Below are positions 38,399-49,302 of a stretch of DNA of 64,000 bases, one piece after another. A model generated the notes under the pieces. That model searched no databases, had not been told where the DNA came from, and saw only the letters and a list, made by a program, of their open reading frames with translations. The translations under genes and the position numbers were made by a program. The first letter of the stretch is position 1. Each line of letters begins with the position of its first letter. This DNA comes from Ipomoea triloba (taxonomy: Eukaryota; Streptophyta; Magnoliopsida; Solanales; Convolvulaceae): NCBI RefSeq assembly GCF_003576645.1, contig NC_044919.1, positions 31,695,899 to 31,759,898 of the forward strand, given 5' to 3'.

Positions 38399-39119
38399 TG
38401 AAATTGATAATCGTGAATCTTGAATGTACGAAATCTTAAGATTCTAATTAATTTTACAACAGATTATCTTATCCTTTAATTAGTTTGATTTAAGAATAAA
38501 GAGATAAAGATAAAGAAAGCAAAACCAGGACACAACAAATGATTACGCAGTTCGGAGCCAAATCTCCTATGTCTGCGGGGCACCCACGACAGCCCAATCC
38601 ACTAGATGTTTGCCAAGATTACAAGGAGATGAAATGCTAAACATACACAAGGTCCAAAAGCTACTACATCAACATTCATCAAAATAATCTTCAAAACATT
38701 ATCACGTGATTGGATTCGTGCAGCCTCAATATTCTGAATCAGCACCAGCTCATGAATCGAAGAACCGAACAAAGAAAAACACCAAAACTGCTTGAACAAT
38801 ACCAAAAATCTCTTAGCTCAAAATGTCTCAATATGTCTTGTATTACTCAAATAGGAAAGTTGCCATTTAAGCTTCATGAGACTTCCTTTAAATAGTAACT
38901 CACGTAACAACCTTCCTTCAACTCAAAGCCTAGAATTACTCCTTGAAACCACACTGTCCACATATTTCATAACCTTTGAATCAAACAGATCAGCTTTTGA
39001 TGGACCATGAGCTTTGAACACGTTACCCAACAAAACAATAAAAGAATAAAAAATAAATCTAAGGTTTTGTTAAATAATAAAAGCCAACACTAATGTGCAT
39101 TATAAATATTGCACTTACA
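38399..39119 (-). repeat. 3' LTR of the gag-only element (721 bp)
   Basis: Aligns to the 5' LTR from 38446 onward. It carries 150 bases (38751-38900) absent from the 5' LTR, whose deletion endpoints share CTCA. It also has 47 terminal bases (38399-38445) with no counterpart in the 5' LTR, where homology stops directly at the primer-binding site. Confidence 0.88.
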
Positions 39120-41194
39120 AACTCCCCCTTTGACAATTACTTGACAAAACCTAACATACAAATATACCTTGGACCAAACAAAAAAAAAATAACAACATAT
39201 TTTATTATAAAAAGCCACAGGTATATTTGTTTACAATCAAAGCCTAGACAAAAACAAGACATGTTTCAAAGCTCATTATATCAAGAGATCATCCTTGAAA
39301 ACCCATAACCATTTTTCATTATAACAAGGCAGATACTCAACAGAGAGATATATCCAATCATACTTGTATGCATAACCAATAAGCCGTCATATAGATAAAG
39401 GCCGAATATTTTAACCAAAACCATGCTGAGATAACAACCAAGATAAAGTGCGAATCAAATATACTAAGCAAAAGCAAGCGAAATTATTACCAATTATTAC
39501 CAATAAAAGTAGTCCAACAAAAACATCAACTCCAGAAGATCAGTAGCAGTCATCAACCATCCAACAAACCAACAAACCATAACCATCAAACCATAACCAT
39601 TACTCCTCCTATGTTTAGCATACAACTTTTCTCCCCCTGTTTTGACAAATAACTGACAAAGGGCAAAAACATCTAGTGGACTGCCAGGGATCCGAATTCA
39701 AAGGAGTCGTCATCAGGATCTGAATCAGAGGTAGAAACACCTTGAGACGCAAGAATTTCAGCATGACGAGTTTCCAAGCGAGCAATTTCGCGGTAATGCT
39801 CGTGTGAGACAATAATCCAGATGATATGAGAATCCAGAATAATATGAGAATCCGGATGACTAACCAAGTAATACAATAATCAGAACAACCATACAAACCA
39901 TCCAACCATTCAAACCATCCAACTACCATAAGACAATAGATAGCCAACTTACATCCAACGCCAAAAGTTACCAAGAATACCAGCAAAATAGCACTAGCAG
40001 CAAAGCTCCCCCTCAATTATCACTCTCCCTTTCTGTTAAATAATTGACAAAGGCGAACAACTATTGAGAGTGCCTGAATGGCTTGTATCACTAGGATCAA
40101 TCATCATGATTAATATTCATATCCAATACACCAAATAATCTATCTTCAGCATTATGATCAATAATAGCTTTAAAAATTCTTCCAAGCAAACCATAATCCA
40201 GACTTATCCATATCTCATCCAAAAAAAATACCCAAAACAACTCAAGATATCCATACGAATAGACATATTTATAGATTATCTAAGAATTCCAAATATCCAA
40301 AGAGAAAACCGATTGTCAAAGTAGAGAATACTCAAATAATATGCTGATTCAAATATGATAATCCGAATAAGATAACCAAATAGTATGATAATCAGAAAAC
40401 CATGCTCCCCTCAATATGTACATCGTGACTGGTTTATCACACTATCACCATAATATCTTAGCGTTAGTTTCCTTGAAGTTGTAGCAGGAACCTGCATAAG
40501 TGAGATGGAAACGAGAAAACCAGAACTAGAAGACAATTCAACAATTAATGTAAAAAGCACTTATAGCCACAATTGCAAAAAAATGTCAAAAGGAGTCAAA
40601 CAAAGCGCATAAACCAGTAAACACATTCTGATAAAGCAAATTTAGCCACATATTCATAACGGATAGCACAGAAAGTACACGCACAAAGACACATACGGTC
40701 ATGACCGAACCAAACAAATAACACAAAGACACAAAACACATAACAAGAATAGCAGAATCAGATTGGATATCAATTTAGAAAAACACATAGATCAACTCTG
40801 GCACAGATACAAGCATATCAAGCAAAACACGTTCATAAACAGATAAAGCAAGCATAGGTCCAGAGAACAGAACAGTAAAAAAGGAGATACACACATAAAA
40901 ATTAAAAAAAAAAAAAACTTACGCACATTATTTAAAAAAAGGCATAAAGAAAGCATAAAAAACAGGTAAAAAGATTCCAAGACTCAGGTATTAAGGCAAT
41001 ACCAACTAAAGAATTAGAAGGTACCAAAACTCCCAAAGAGGTTTTCCTTTCAGCTTTTAATAAAGCATTGAGTCCGAAACTTAGAGATTCCACATTTGAA
41101 CAAAGTTCTTGATCTGGAAAAGAGAGCAAACTCTTATTAGGCAAAAAATCTTATTGAATTATAAAAAACCTGGTTTTATTTCGATGATGATCTG
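39120..41194 (-). other. Pol-less internal region with three purine-tract units
   Basis: On the minus strand the unit TTGTCA..TTT..GGGGGAG occurs next to the LTR (about 39121-39145) and again near 39630-39655 and 40005-40050. A short frame at 39876-39673 contains HEHYREIARLETRHAEIL followed by an acidic SDSDPDDD stretch, possibly the end of a second reading frame or coiled-coil remnant. Nothing else was recognised. Confidence 0.55.
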
Positions 41195-43084
41195 TCAATG
41201 TAGATTCTCCAATCCAATCTCTTTATCTTCCACTAGTTCCTGAGAATCATTTTTCCCTTGCGTTGCATGTGGTATAAACTTAGATATAAAATCTGATTTC
41301 CTGACCCAAACTTGTTTTACAAATGGTGCAATGCGCTTGTGAGTGTATTTCTCGGCTTTTTGATCCTTGTAAAAGTAGTAGCACTCTGGTCTGGTGTGTC
41401 CTCGAACCCTGCAATAATGACAAATAGGGTTATAAGGTTTAGAAATATGTTTATACTTCAGGACCATATTGCGACGATGCCTTGCTGAATCCATTCTCCT
41501 TGCTGCACTAGATTCTGGCACATCCTTTGGATCTGGTCCAACAACTTTGACAAAAACAGTTTGACTGTTGTTTTTGTCCCCTGTGAAGTCGAGACCAAAC
41601 TTTGTAGTTGATTGCCGGCCTGTGTCCAGAATTTCATCAAGGGTTGAAGTAGTATCCATCATCTGGATCTGTTTTTTGAGTGTAGTCAGTTCCTGCGTAA
41701 GCTTGAGCACTTCCTGTTTCAGCTTAGCTTCTTGTGCAGAAGCAGCTTCGAGTAGAAGATCTCTTTCAGATACTTTATTTTTGTACACTTTGCTGGCGTT
41801 TTCTAATATCCCTACCTGACTACACAAAGAACGATTAGCTTTAAGCAAACATTCCCACTTGGGATACAATTTTTTATACTCTACTTCATAAGAAAAATGA
41901 GGAATATCAAGATCTTCTGCAGAGTTGTAGTCACAACCTTCTGAATCATCTATATCTTCATCGTCAACTTCTGGATCAGCTTCAATCCTGGCTGTGAACG
42001 CTACAAAGTTGCCGGTTATCTCTTCTGGATCAGCTTCAACTTCTGGGTCAGCTTCATCATCACTCCATGTTAGTGCTGCCATTGATTTTTTTCTTCGTAG
42101 GTAAGTGGCACACTCAGCCTGAACATGTCCAAAACCTTCGCACTCGTAGCACCGAATGCCCTTGCCACCTGTTTTTTCTCTAGACTGGGTTGTACGTGTT
42201 GCAGATGGTTGTGTTGTACGAGATCCAGCTGGTTTGTAATTTGATCCATTAGAGGTGGAATTGGGTTTTGATGTATTTGATCCTTTGAAGTTTTGAGAGT
42301 TGTTGCCGCGGAAGCTTTTCTTCTGTTTGACCTGTTTCAAGATCTTATTGAAATGTTTGGTTAATAAAACTACTGGATCATCATCCTCAATATCGTCTGG
42401 ATCTGTTTTAGGGACATGTTCGTCAACTGTAAAAGCAACATTCTTTTGTTTTCTAGAATGGTCAGTCAATATTTTCATTTCATAGGTTCTGAGATTACCC
42501 ATTAGCTCAGCCAATGTTTGTTTTTCCCACCCGGAGTGTTCCTGTATGGCAGTTACCTTCATTCTGAACCGAGGCGGAAGAGAACGTAACACCTTTTTGA
42601 TTAACTTCTGTTGTGAAAATGGTTCACCTAGAGTGACTGCACGACTGGCTATCTCTTGAACTCTTTCATTAAAGCATACAATATTTTCATCTTCATTCAT
42701 TCGCAAGTCCTCGAAGTCACTTTGAACCAGCTGAAGTTTCGATTGTTTGACAGAAGTAATGCCTTCATATGTTGTTTCTAGAATTTCCCAAGCTTCTTTG
42801 GCGGTGGCACAACCTGTAATCAAATTAAATTGGCTTTCGTGAATTAAAGAAAAAATTATATCAAGAGCTTTTGCATTATAGTTTGCGGTAGTTGTTTCTG
42901 CCATAGACCATTCAACTTCAGGTTTTATCACTGGTGTATCTCCTTCTTTTTCACCAGCCTTGGTAGGATGATCCCATCCGGACAGTACTGTCTTCCAAAC
43001 ACCTTGAGCCCTAAGATGCATTTGGGTGCGGGCTTTCCAGTAGGCATAATTATCTCCGGTGAGTTTTGGAGGAGAACTATTCAT
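41195..43084 (-). CDS. Retrotransposon Gag polyprotein (UBN2-type, two CCHC knuckles)
   Basis: Open frame of 629 residues from Met at 43084 (MNSSPPKLTGDNYAYWKARTQ). An open extension upstream to 43168 is hydrophobic and unlikely to be used. The capsid-like region is typical of copia Gag (LTGDNYAYWK, AKEAWEILETTYEG, LVQSDFEDLRMNEDE, LRSLPPRF). A first zinc knuckle is CYECEGFGHVQAEC, then an acidic stretch and a coiled-coil-like segment, then a second knuckle CHYCRVRGHTRPEC near the C-terminus. The role is packaging of element RNA into particles. The frame is intact while no pol is present, so it may still express Gag. Confidence 0.9.
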   Translation of the reverse strand: MNSSPPKLTGDNYAYWKARTQMHLRAQGVWKTVLSGWDHPTKAGEKEGDTPVIKPEVEWSMAETTTANYNAKALDIIFSLIHESQFNLITGCATAKEAWEILETTYEGITSVKQSKLQLVQSDFEDLRMNEDENIVCFNERVQEIASRAVTLGEPFSQQKLIKKVLRSLPPRFRMKVTAIQEHSGWEKQTLAELMGNLRTYEMKILTDHSRKQKNVAFTVDEHVPKTDPDDIEDDDPVVLLTKHFNKILKQVKQKKSFRGNNSQNFKGSNTSKPNSTSNGSNYKPAGSRTTQPSATRTTQSREKTGGKGIRCYECEGFGHVQAECATYLRRKKSMAALTWSDDEADPEVEADPEEITGNFVAFTARIEADPEVDDEDIDDSEGCDYNSAEDLDIPHFSYEVEYKKLYPKWECLLKANRSLCSQVGILENASKVYKNKVSERDLLLEAASAQEAKLKQEVLKLTQELTTLKKQIQMMDTTSTLDEILDTGRQSTTKFGLDFTGDKNNSQTVFVKVVGPDPKDVPESSAARRMDSARHRRNMVLKYKHISKPYNPICHYCRVRGHTRPECYYFYKDQKAEKYTHKRIAPFVKQVWVRKSDFISKFIPHATQGKNDSQELVEDKEIGLENLH

Positions 43085-43219
43085 TCTGAAACACTTAACA
43101 CATAGTGAAATACAAAAACAAAACCAAAGCAACAAGAACAAAAACACAAGATGAACTCGTAAGTTCAAGAAGCACGATTTTGAAGCAAGATCGGTTAGAC
43201 TAATAATTTAAGTCCCCGG

Positions 43220-43230
43220 GCTCTGATACC
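43220..43230 (-). other. Primer-binding site of the gag-only element
   Basis: The minus strand reads GGTATCAGAGC directly after the 5' LTR, complementary to the 3' end of initiator tRNA-Met as in most copia elements. Confidence 0.88.
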
Positions 43231-43753
43231 AATTAATTTTAGAATAGATTATCTTATCCTTTAATTAGTTTGATTTAAGCATAAAGAGATAAAGATAAAG
43301 AAAGCAAAACCAGGACACAGCAAATGATTACGCAGTTCGGAGCCAAATCTCCTACGTCTGCGGGGCACCCACGACAGCCCAATCCACTAGATGTTTGCCA
43401 AGATTACAGGGAGATGAAATGCTAAACATACACAAGGTCCAAAACCTACTACATCAACATTCATCAAAATAATCTTCAAAACATCTTCACGTGATTGGAT
43501 TCGTACAGCCTCAATATTCTGAATCAGCACCAGCTCACGTAACAACCTTCCTTCAACTCAAAGCCTAGAATTACTCCTTGAAACCACACTGTCCACATAT
43601 TTCATAACCTTTGAATCAAACAGATCAGCTTTTGATGGACCATGAGCTTTGAACACGTTACCCAACAAAACAATAAAAGAATAAAAAATAAATCTAAAGT
43701 TTTGTTAAATAATAAAAGCAACACTAATGTGCATTATAAATATTGCACTTACA
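43231..43753 (-). repeat. 5' LTR of the gag-only element (523 bp)
   Basis: Starts TGTAAGTGC on the minus strand next to target-duplication copy ACTAT (43754-43758). Shorter than the 3' LTR by an internal 150-base deletion and 47 terminal bases. Confidence 0.88.
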
Positions 43754-45577
43754 ACTATTAACCCCTTCTTGCCACCTCTCTCCCTCAGCCGCTCCGTGTT
43801 TTCACGCGCCACCCAGAAGAAACGAACTCCGCTGTCTTGAACTCCGGCGACGATCTCTTCCAACTGCTCAGCTGAAAGTGAGAGAAAGCTTCCCTGAGAA
43901 ATATACAACACAGAACACGCGGGTTGAGCATCAAGCCAGGTCAGGTAATCTGGGCCGCAGCTTTGGTCAGTATAGTTAGTATTGAAGTAAGGTATTGCAG
44001 AGCCGATGGAATAAATAGGGGTTTGAAGTTTAGGTCTGAGAGCTTCAATGGCGGTGGATTCCAGTTCCGCGACAGAAGTGAACAGAAGGTATTGCGCTTT
44101 GTGTGCAGCAGAGAAAGCCCTAAGAAGATGGGGACGCATAGCTGGACCTGGAGGTTTGGCATGGAATATATGCGGAAGATCCTTGACAAGCATGGAAGAA
44201 ACTCCAGGGATGTAGTCCACCATTTCATCTCCTTTCTCTGCATGTTATGTCAAATGATAATGAAGACACAACAATATATAATTAATACAGAAGAAAATCG
44301 GCGATTACTACTTAATGATGGTATGCACAGATAAAATTTCACATTGTAACCTTAATCAAAGGATCATAAGAAAATTAATACCGAACTCTTAGTTAATGAT
44401 TTTATTGAGAATGCATCCATCCATCAATCTTTGTAATTAATTAGATTTAAATCAAGTAAGATCTTTGCTTGGAGCTATACATAGATATTATGAAGTATAT
44501 ATTAAGAGAACTTCTTATTTTTAATTTATACTGAGTAAAATTTATCAATACCTACTTTTGAATTATTTAGAATTTATGAATTGATAGTGACTTTGGGTGC
44601 TAGTTGGTCAACACTGAACAAATTTAGTGTCACAAATAGATTGAAAAATGAATAATAAGGAGATTGGATTATGTAAAGTGAGCAAAGAAGAAAAGAAGTA
44701 ACACAGTCCGGTTTGCTTATAGGTTAAACCGAATAGTATTGCTTTAGAGTCACTTAGCCACCCCTTTTTGGTACTATGTCTAGCTTTTTGAATATAGTAT
44801 TTAGCTCAGGATTAAACTATTCCTATGCAATAATAGAGCGAAGTTGAGACTAGAGATGGGCATATTTCGAGTTTAACAAGAAATTGAATCAGGTTCAACT
44901 AACCCAAATTTTAAAAATTATGTTAATAGTCTTGATAAAATCTAGTCAAACCCAAATTCACTCAAATAGAAAATAGCTTAAACCCATACAAATCTCTAGT
45001 CTCGGGAGGAAGGATTTTTATTTCAAATTCAACCTCAGACCCAAACATAATATCTAAAGTATTAAAAAAATCTAATGCAATAAGGAAAAACTAATAGTCA
45101 AATAAGCCATCAAAGTTTACTTAAAAAGTCAATTCGGTCTTTAAACTTTTTAAAATTACAAGTAACTCAATCAATATCTCATTTTAGTGCAATAAAACTC
45201 AAAAACCTATTAGTAACCAGCTATTATAGGTCACTAAGGTTCCGGTCAACATTCCGACAAACTCTAACGACAAATCGATCGGTGACCGTTTTATGTCCGT
45301 CGTCGATTTTGATTTAACGGAGAAGCTAAGGCAACTACCGGGTTCTCACTCGAAAAAGAAAATCACCTTATTGCCTTCTCACTGGAGAAGGCAACCACGG
45401 GGTTGCTTTTTCCGGCAAAATGCAACCCACCTTCTCGGAGAAGGAGGTGAGAAGGCAACTTAATTCAAATCAACTAAATAAGAGGACATCTCGTCAATAT
45501 CGCTCCCATTGTTACAAGGCCGGATTAGATTTCTCGTAATTAAAATTTTGTTGAATTAGTGTCGGGCTATATTTATA

Positions 45578-46098
45578 GAATTAATTCCAGCAATGGTCCT
45601 TCGACTATGTTGATTTTCCAAAATTCGCCCCCGACTTTTAATTTGGACAATTTAGGTCCCTTGACTTTCAAATTCTTTCCAATGTTGGTCCTTTTATCAA
45701 ATTTTGGTTAAGTTGATGTCAAATGAAGGGGTAAAATTGTTCGTTCACCTGTATAGTGTATTATTACTCGTATTTCTTCTGTCCTATACGCTATATATAT
45801 GAAAATAATATTAGTCGAAGAGACTTCGACTGAGATTATATGGCTTCGATTGAGACTTCGACTGAGATTATATTCATATATACAACATATAAGATAGGAA
45901 AAATACGAGTAATAATACACTAAATAGGTAAATGGACAATTTTACACCTTCATTTGACCTCAACTTAACCAAAATTTGACGAAAGAACCAACATTGGAAA
46001 AAATTTGAAAGTCAAGGGACCTAAATTGTCCAAATTGAAAGTCGGGGACTAATTTTAAAAAATCAACATAGTTGGAGGACCATTGCTGGAATTAACTC
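45578..46098. mobile_element. Foldback MITE in the intron of UGT B, 10-bp target duplication
   Basis: 521 bp bounded by TATATTTATA on both sides (45568-45577 and 46099-46108). Inverted ends GAATTAATTCCAGCAATGG and CCATTGCTGGAATTAACTC continue as arms of about 220 bases. No protein. The target-duplication length fits Mutator-like elements. Confidence 0.9.
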
Positions 46099-46768
46099 TA
46101 TATTTATATGTAATAAAGTCAATTTAGTTGATTGGCTTAAACCTAACTTAAACTATTTTATTCAATTAAACCAAGAATATTAATAAACCTCTTACTAGAA
46201 TCAAGGTTATCAAGTATTAAATTCAAGTGACATTGATAACGAAAGTAAAGTGGAAACGGAAAAGAAACGCACCGGCCAAATCGGCATCAACATGCCCGTT
46301 GACGAGAAGCAGTTGATAAAGATACGCAAGAGAGAACATGGTGGGAGACTGGGGCCAAAAAGACGCCACCGGAATATTCCTCCGACTCCCAATACCCACC
46401 ACCCACCACAATAATAGGTCATAGATAATAACACTCGCCGCAAGACTGTCAAGAAGACGGTCGACGGGAGCTTCCATTTCCGTATACACGGCTTCCTGGA
46501 AATCAGTATAAACTTTCGCTCGGATCAGCTCCGAAGGAATGACGTTATGTATGGCGCCAAATCGAAGGTTCTCCGGCTTAGCATCATCATCATAATCGGA
46601 GCTGAGGAATCCGAGCCACTCTTCAGTGACGACGAAGGTGATGAGAAATTCTGGTCGCGCCATGGCTATGATCTTGCAAAGGTTCAACAAGGGATTCACA
46701 TGGCCTCTTCCTGGGAACGGTATGGCAACAATGTGCAATGAGAAATCCGGGTCAACCCGTGAACCCAT

Positions 46769-47046
46769 GTTGAAGAAGAAGAAGAAGAAGTCAGGCAAAT
46801 ACAGAGAGAAAAGAAAAGAAATGAGAGAAGGAAGGATATGAAAGGCTTTGATTAGCCTGATTGCTTTTGGCTTGATAAGTTTGAAGGATTAGGGTACTTT
46901 ATATAAGTGTAGCGCCTGACTCTAAATATTGAATAGAATATGGCGGCTGGAATAGAATATTATTTGTATTCAAACATACCATACATACATTTGACTAATA
47001 AATTACACTCATATATTCTTTACATTTCATTTAAGAAGATGCATTC
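46769..47046. other. Short spacer between UGT C 3' end and UGT B promoter
   Basis: It contains the GAA/TTC microsatellite next to the B start (about 46772-46789), the B promoter, and a segment like the A upstream region (TATTATTTGTATTCAAACATACC). Confidence 0.55.
46898..46906 (-). promoter_or_regulatory. Probable TATA box of UGT copy B
   Basis: Minus-strand TTATATAAAG lies about 130 bases before the start codon at 46768. Assigned by position. Confidence 0.5.
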
Positions 47047-48887
47047 TTAGGAATTGAGGCTTCCTAAAACATCCTCAATGAAAGTTTGAAGATCGCGATT
47101 AGCCAATCCGCTTTCTGTTGATTCTCTGCACATCTCTCCAATCTGCTTTGCTCTTCTCCTCAATTCTTTACTTTCAATATTATCACAGTCCATAAATCTC
47201 CTCACAAGTTGCGCAATCTCTCCTCTTTTCACTATACCACCATCATCATTATTAATCTTCCTCAAAACACTCCACCCAATCTTCCAATCTTCCACAATCT
47301 GCTTGCTGTTTGTGATCTGATCACGCGCTATCGGAAAAGCAAGAAAAGGAACGCCAGCGAACGCCCCTTCTTTGATTGAGTTCCAGCCGCAATGCGTCCA
47401 AAAGCCGCCCACGGAGCGGTGGCGCAACACCCTCAGTTGATCACACCACGGCACTATTAACCCCTGCTTTCCGCCGCTCTCCCTCAGCCGCTCCGTGTTT
47501 TCACGCGCCACCCAGAAGAAACAAACTCCGCTTTCATGGACGCCGGCGACGATTTCTTCCAATTGCTCAGTTGAAAGTGAGAGAAAGCTTCCCTGAGAAA
47601 TATACAACACAGAACAAGCGGGTTGAGCATCGAGCCAGGTCAGTAATCTGGGCAGCTTTGGTTGCTATAGAAGTAAGGTATTGCAGAGCCGATGGAATAA
47701 ATAGGGGTTTGATGTTTAGCTCTGAGAGCTTCAATGGCGGGACTTTCCAATTCTGCAATAGAAGTGAACAGAAGGTATTGCGCTCTCTGTGCTGCTGAGA
47801 AAGCACCAAGAAAATGAGAACGCACAGCTAGACCTGGAGGTGATTTGCAATGGAATGTTGGTGGAAGATCCTTCACAAGCATGGAAGAAACTCCAGGGAT
47901 GTAGTCCACCACTTCTTCTCCTTTCTCTGCGTGTTAATTATGTGAAATGATAATCAACACTTTCCTTTTTTGTCTAATAACTCACAAACTATACAAGAGT
48001 AGGATCATATGTAATGGGTTTAACTGAAAAAATAATACAGAATAATTATATTTTACCGACTTAGCCACTCATTTTTGAAACTATGTCTAGCTTTTTGAAT
48101 AGTTTATTTAGCTCACCATTAAACAATAACTGAGCAAATTAAAGTTGAGACTGGAGTGGAGATATTTCGAATTTAACCTAAAATTTAATCAGGTTCAATC
48201 CAAATTTTGATTAGTCGAGTCAAATAATCCAAGCTAGCTTAGCTTACTCATAGAAAATAGCTTAAATAGGTTCAAATCTCAAGTCTTAAACAGGATTTTT
48301 ATTTCAAATCTGAGCCGAGACCAAACATTATGGGAGAAGTACGTATTAAATCTAAACTCAAAACTTTTCAAGTGGTCTATTTGAAGCCGAGACCCAAACG
48401 TACCAGACAAATTCGCATCAAAATGCCCATTCACGACAAGCAATTGGCGATGAAAACAAAGAGAGAACACCGTGACAGACACGCACCAAAAACTCGCCAC
48501 CGGAATATTCCTCCGGTTTCCGACACCCAGTGCCCACGTCAAGAGCACGTCGGAGATAATAACGCTAGCCGCCGGCGCCTCGACAGCGTCAAGAAGGCGG
48601 TCAACGGGAGCTTCCATATCCGTATAGACGGCACGGATGAAGCAGGGATAATCTTTGGAGCGGATAGTCTCGGAAGGTAGAACATTGGGAATACACCCAA
48701 ACCGGACGTTTTCCGGCATGGCGTCGGAGCTGAGGAAACCCTGCCACTCTTGGGTGACCACGAAGGTGATCACAACTTGGGGTTTCGCCATGGCTATGAT
48801 CTTGCACAGGTTCATCAACGGGTTGATGTGGCCTCTTCCTGGGAACGGTATGGCAACTATGTGGTCGGAGAATTTCTGGTCCCCCAT
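47047..48887 (-). pseudogene. UGT87A-type glycosyltransferase copy C, 1-bp deletion
   Basis: Exon 1 is 48887-48404 (MGDQKFSDHIVAIPF.. to FDANLSG, donor GTACGT), intron 48403-47927 (477 bp), exon 2 47926-47047. Joined length is 1364 nt, one short of a complete 455-codon frame. Near 47642 copies A, B and D read CAGGTAATC on the plus strand but C reads CAGTAATC. Loss of one G turns ..SCPDYLTWLD.. into a TGA stop right after Tyr. Everything downstream, including a well-kept PSPG box (WCDQLRVLRHRS..THCGWNS), is otherwise open. A single base could also be a sequencing error or a segregating allele. Confidence 0.85.
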
Positions 48888-48932
48888 TCCGGGAAAGCTC
48901 CGGGGAGGCAAAGTAAGTTGTACTGTGCTGTC

Positions 48933-48939
48933 TTATATA
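48933..48939 (-). promoter_or_regulatory. Probable TATA box of UGT copy C
   Basis: Minus-strand TTTATATAAG lies about 45 bases before the start codon at 48887. The same arrangement is kept at copy D. Confidence 0.5.
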
Positions 48940-49001
48940 AACTCAGAAGCTAGTACAAATGGACAAATAATTTTGTATATATAAGCACACTACGACACTA
49001 A

Positions 49002-49299
49002 GGGTGTGTTTGGTTCGCACATGAGAATCGATATCTGTATGAGTATCAAATACTTAGTAAGAATAATGGTTTTGATGAAAGTATTTTACATGTTTGATAG
49101 TAGGGTGTATCGAGAATAATTATTAATAGTTGGAGGAATAAAGGAAGAAGGAAAATGAAACCATTATTTAATAAGATATGAGTTTTTCAATTAATGGGTA
49201 TTCCAAATTTATAGTACTATTCTAAAATCTGTGAAGCAAACAATAACAATCACTTTGATATTCATAACTTATAACAAAACCTATCAACCAAACACACCC
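49002..49299. mobile_element. Tourist-like MITE (PIF/Harbinger type) upstream of UGT C
   Basis: 298 bp with terminal inverted repeats GGGTGTGTTTGGTT and AACCAAACACACCC flanked by TAA on both sides (48999-49001, 49300-49302). AT-rich, no protein. It begins about 65 bases beyond the C TATA box, so it could influence that promoter. Confidence 0.92.
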
Positions 49300-49302
49300 T
49301 AA

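Larger units (their letters stand above)
38399..43753 (-). mobile_element. Non-autonomous LTR retrotransposon with gag only (TR-GAG type)
   Basis: Inserted in UGT B exon 2 with 5-bp target duplication ACTAT (38394-38398 and 43754-43758). The ends are TG..CA. The minus-strand order is 5' LTR (43753-43231), primer-binding site GGTATCAGAGC, one gag frame (43084-41195), about 2 kb without pol, purine tract AAAGGGGGAG, 3' LTR (39119-38399). No protease, integrase, reverse transcriptase or RNase H motif was found, so it depends on proteins made elsewhere. LTRs differ by roughly ten substitutions where they align, plus two length differences. Element structure is secure; the TR-GAG class name is by analogy. 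Confidence 0.93.
37983..46768 (-). pseudogene. UGT87A-type glycosyltransferase copy B, split by a retrotransposon
   Basis: Exon 1 is 46768-46273 (MGSRVDPDF.. to DADLAG, donor GTGCGT). Exon 2 begins at 44237 and runs to 43754, where it is cut in the codons just before the PSPG box (..KGLIV / PWCDQLRVL..). It resumes at 38393 and ends at 37983. The gap is an LTR element (38399-43753) flanked by ACTAT on both sides. A separate 5-base insertion (TTCAA, 38216-38220) shifts the frame after ..IVEDWKI. Both lesions remove the C-terminal part, so the gene is inactive. The intron (44238-46272) is homologous to that of copy A and carries a foldback MITE. Exon 1 up to the donor is open. Confidence 0.94.

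Noticed and set aside
43085..43168. 28-residue hydrophobic extension of Gag
   Set aside because: Gag families start near the NSSPPKLTGDNYAYWK segment. The extension looks like open leader sequence.
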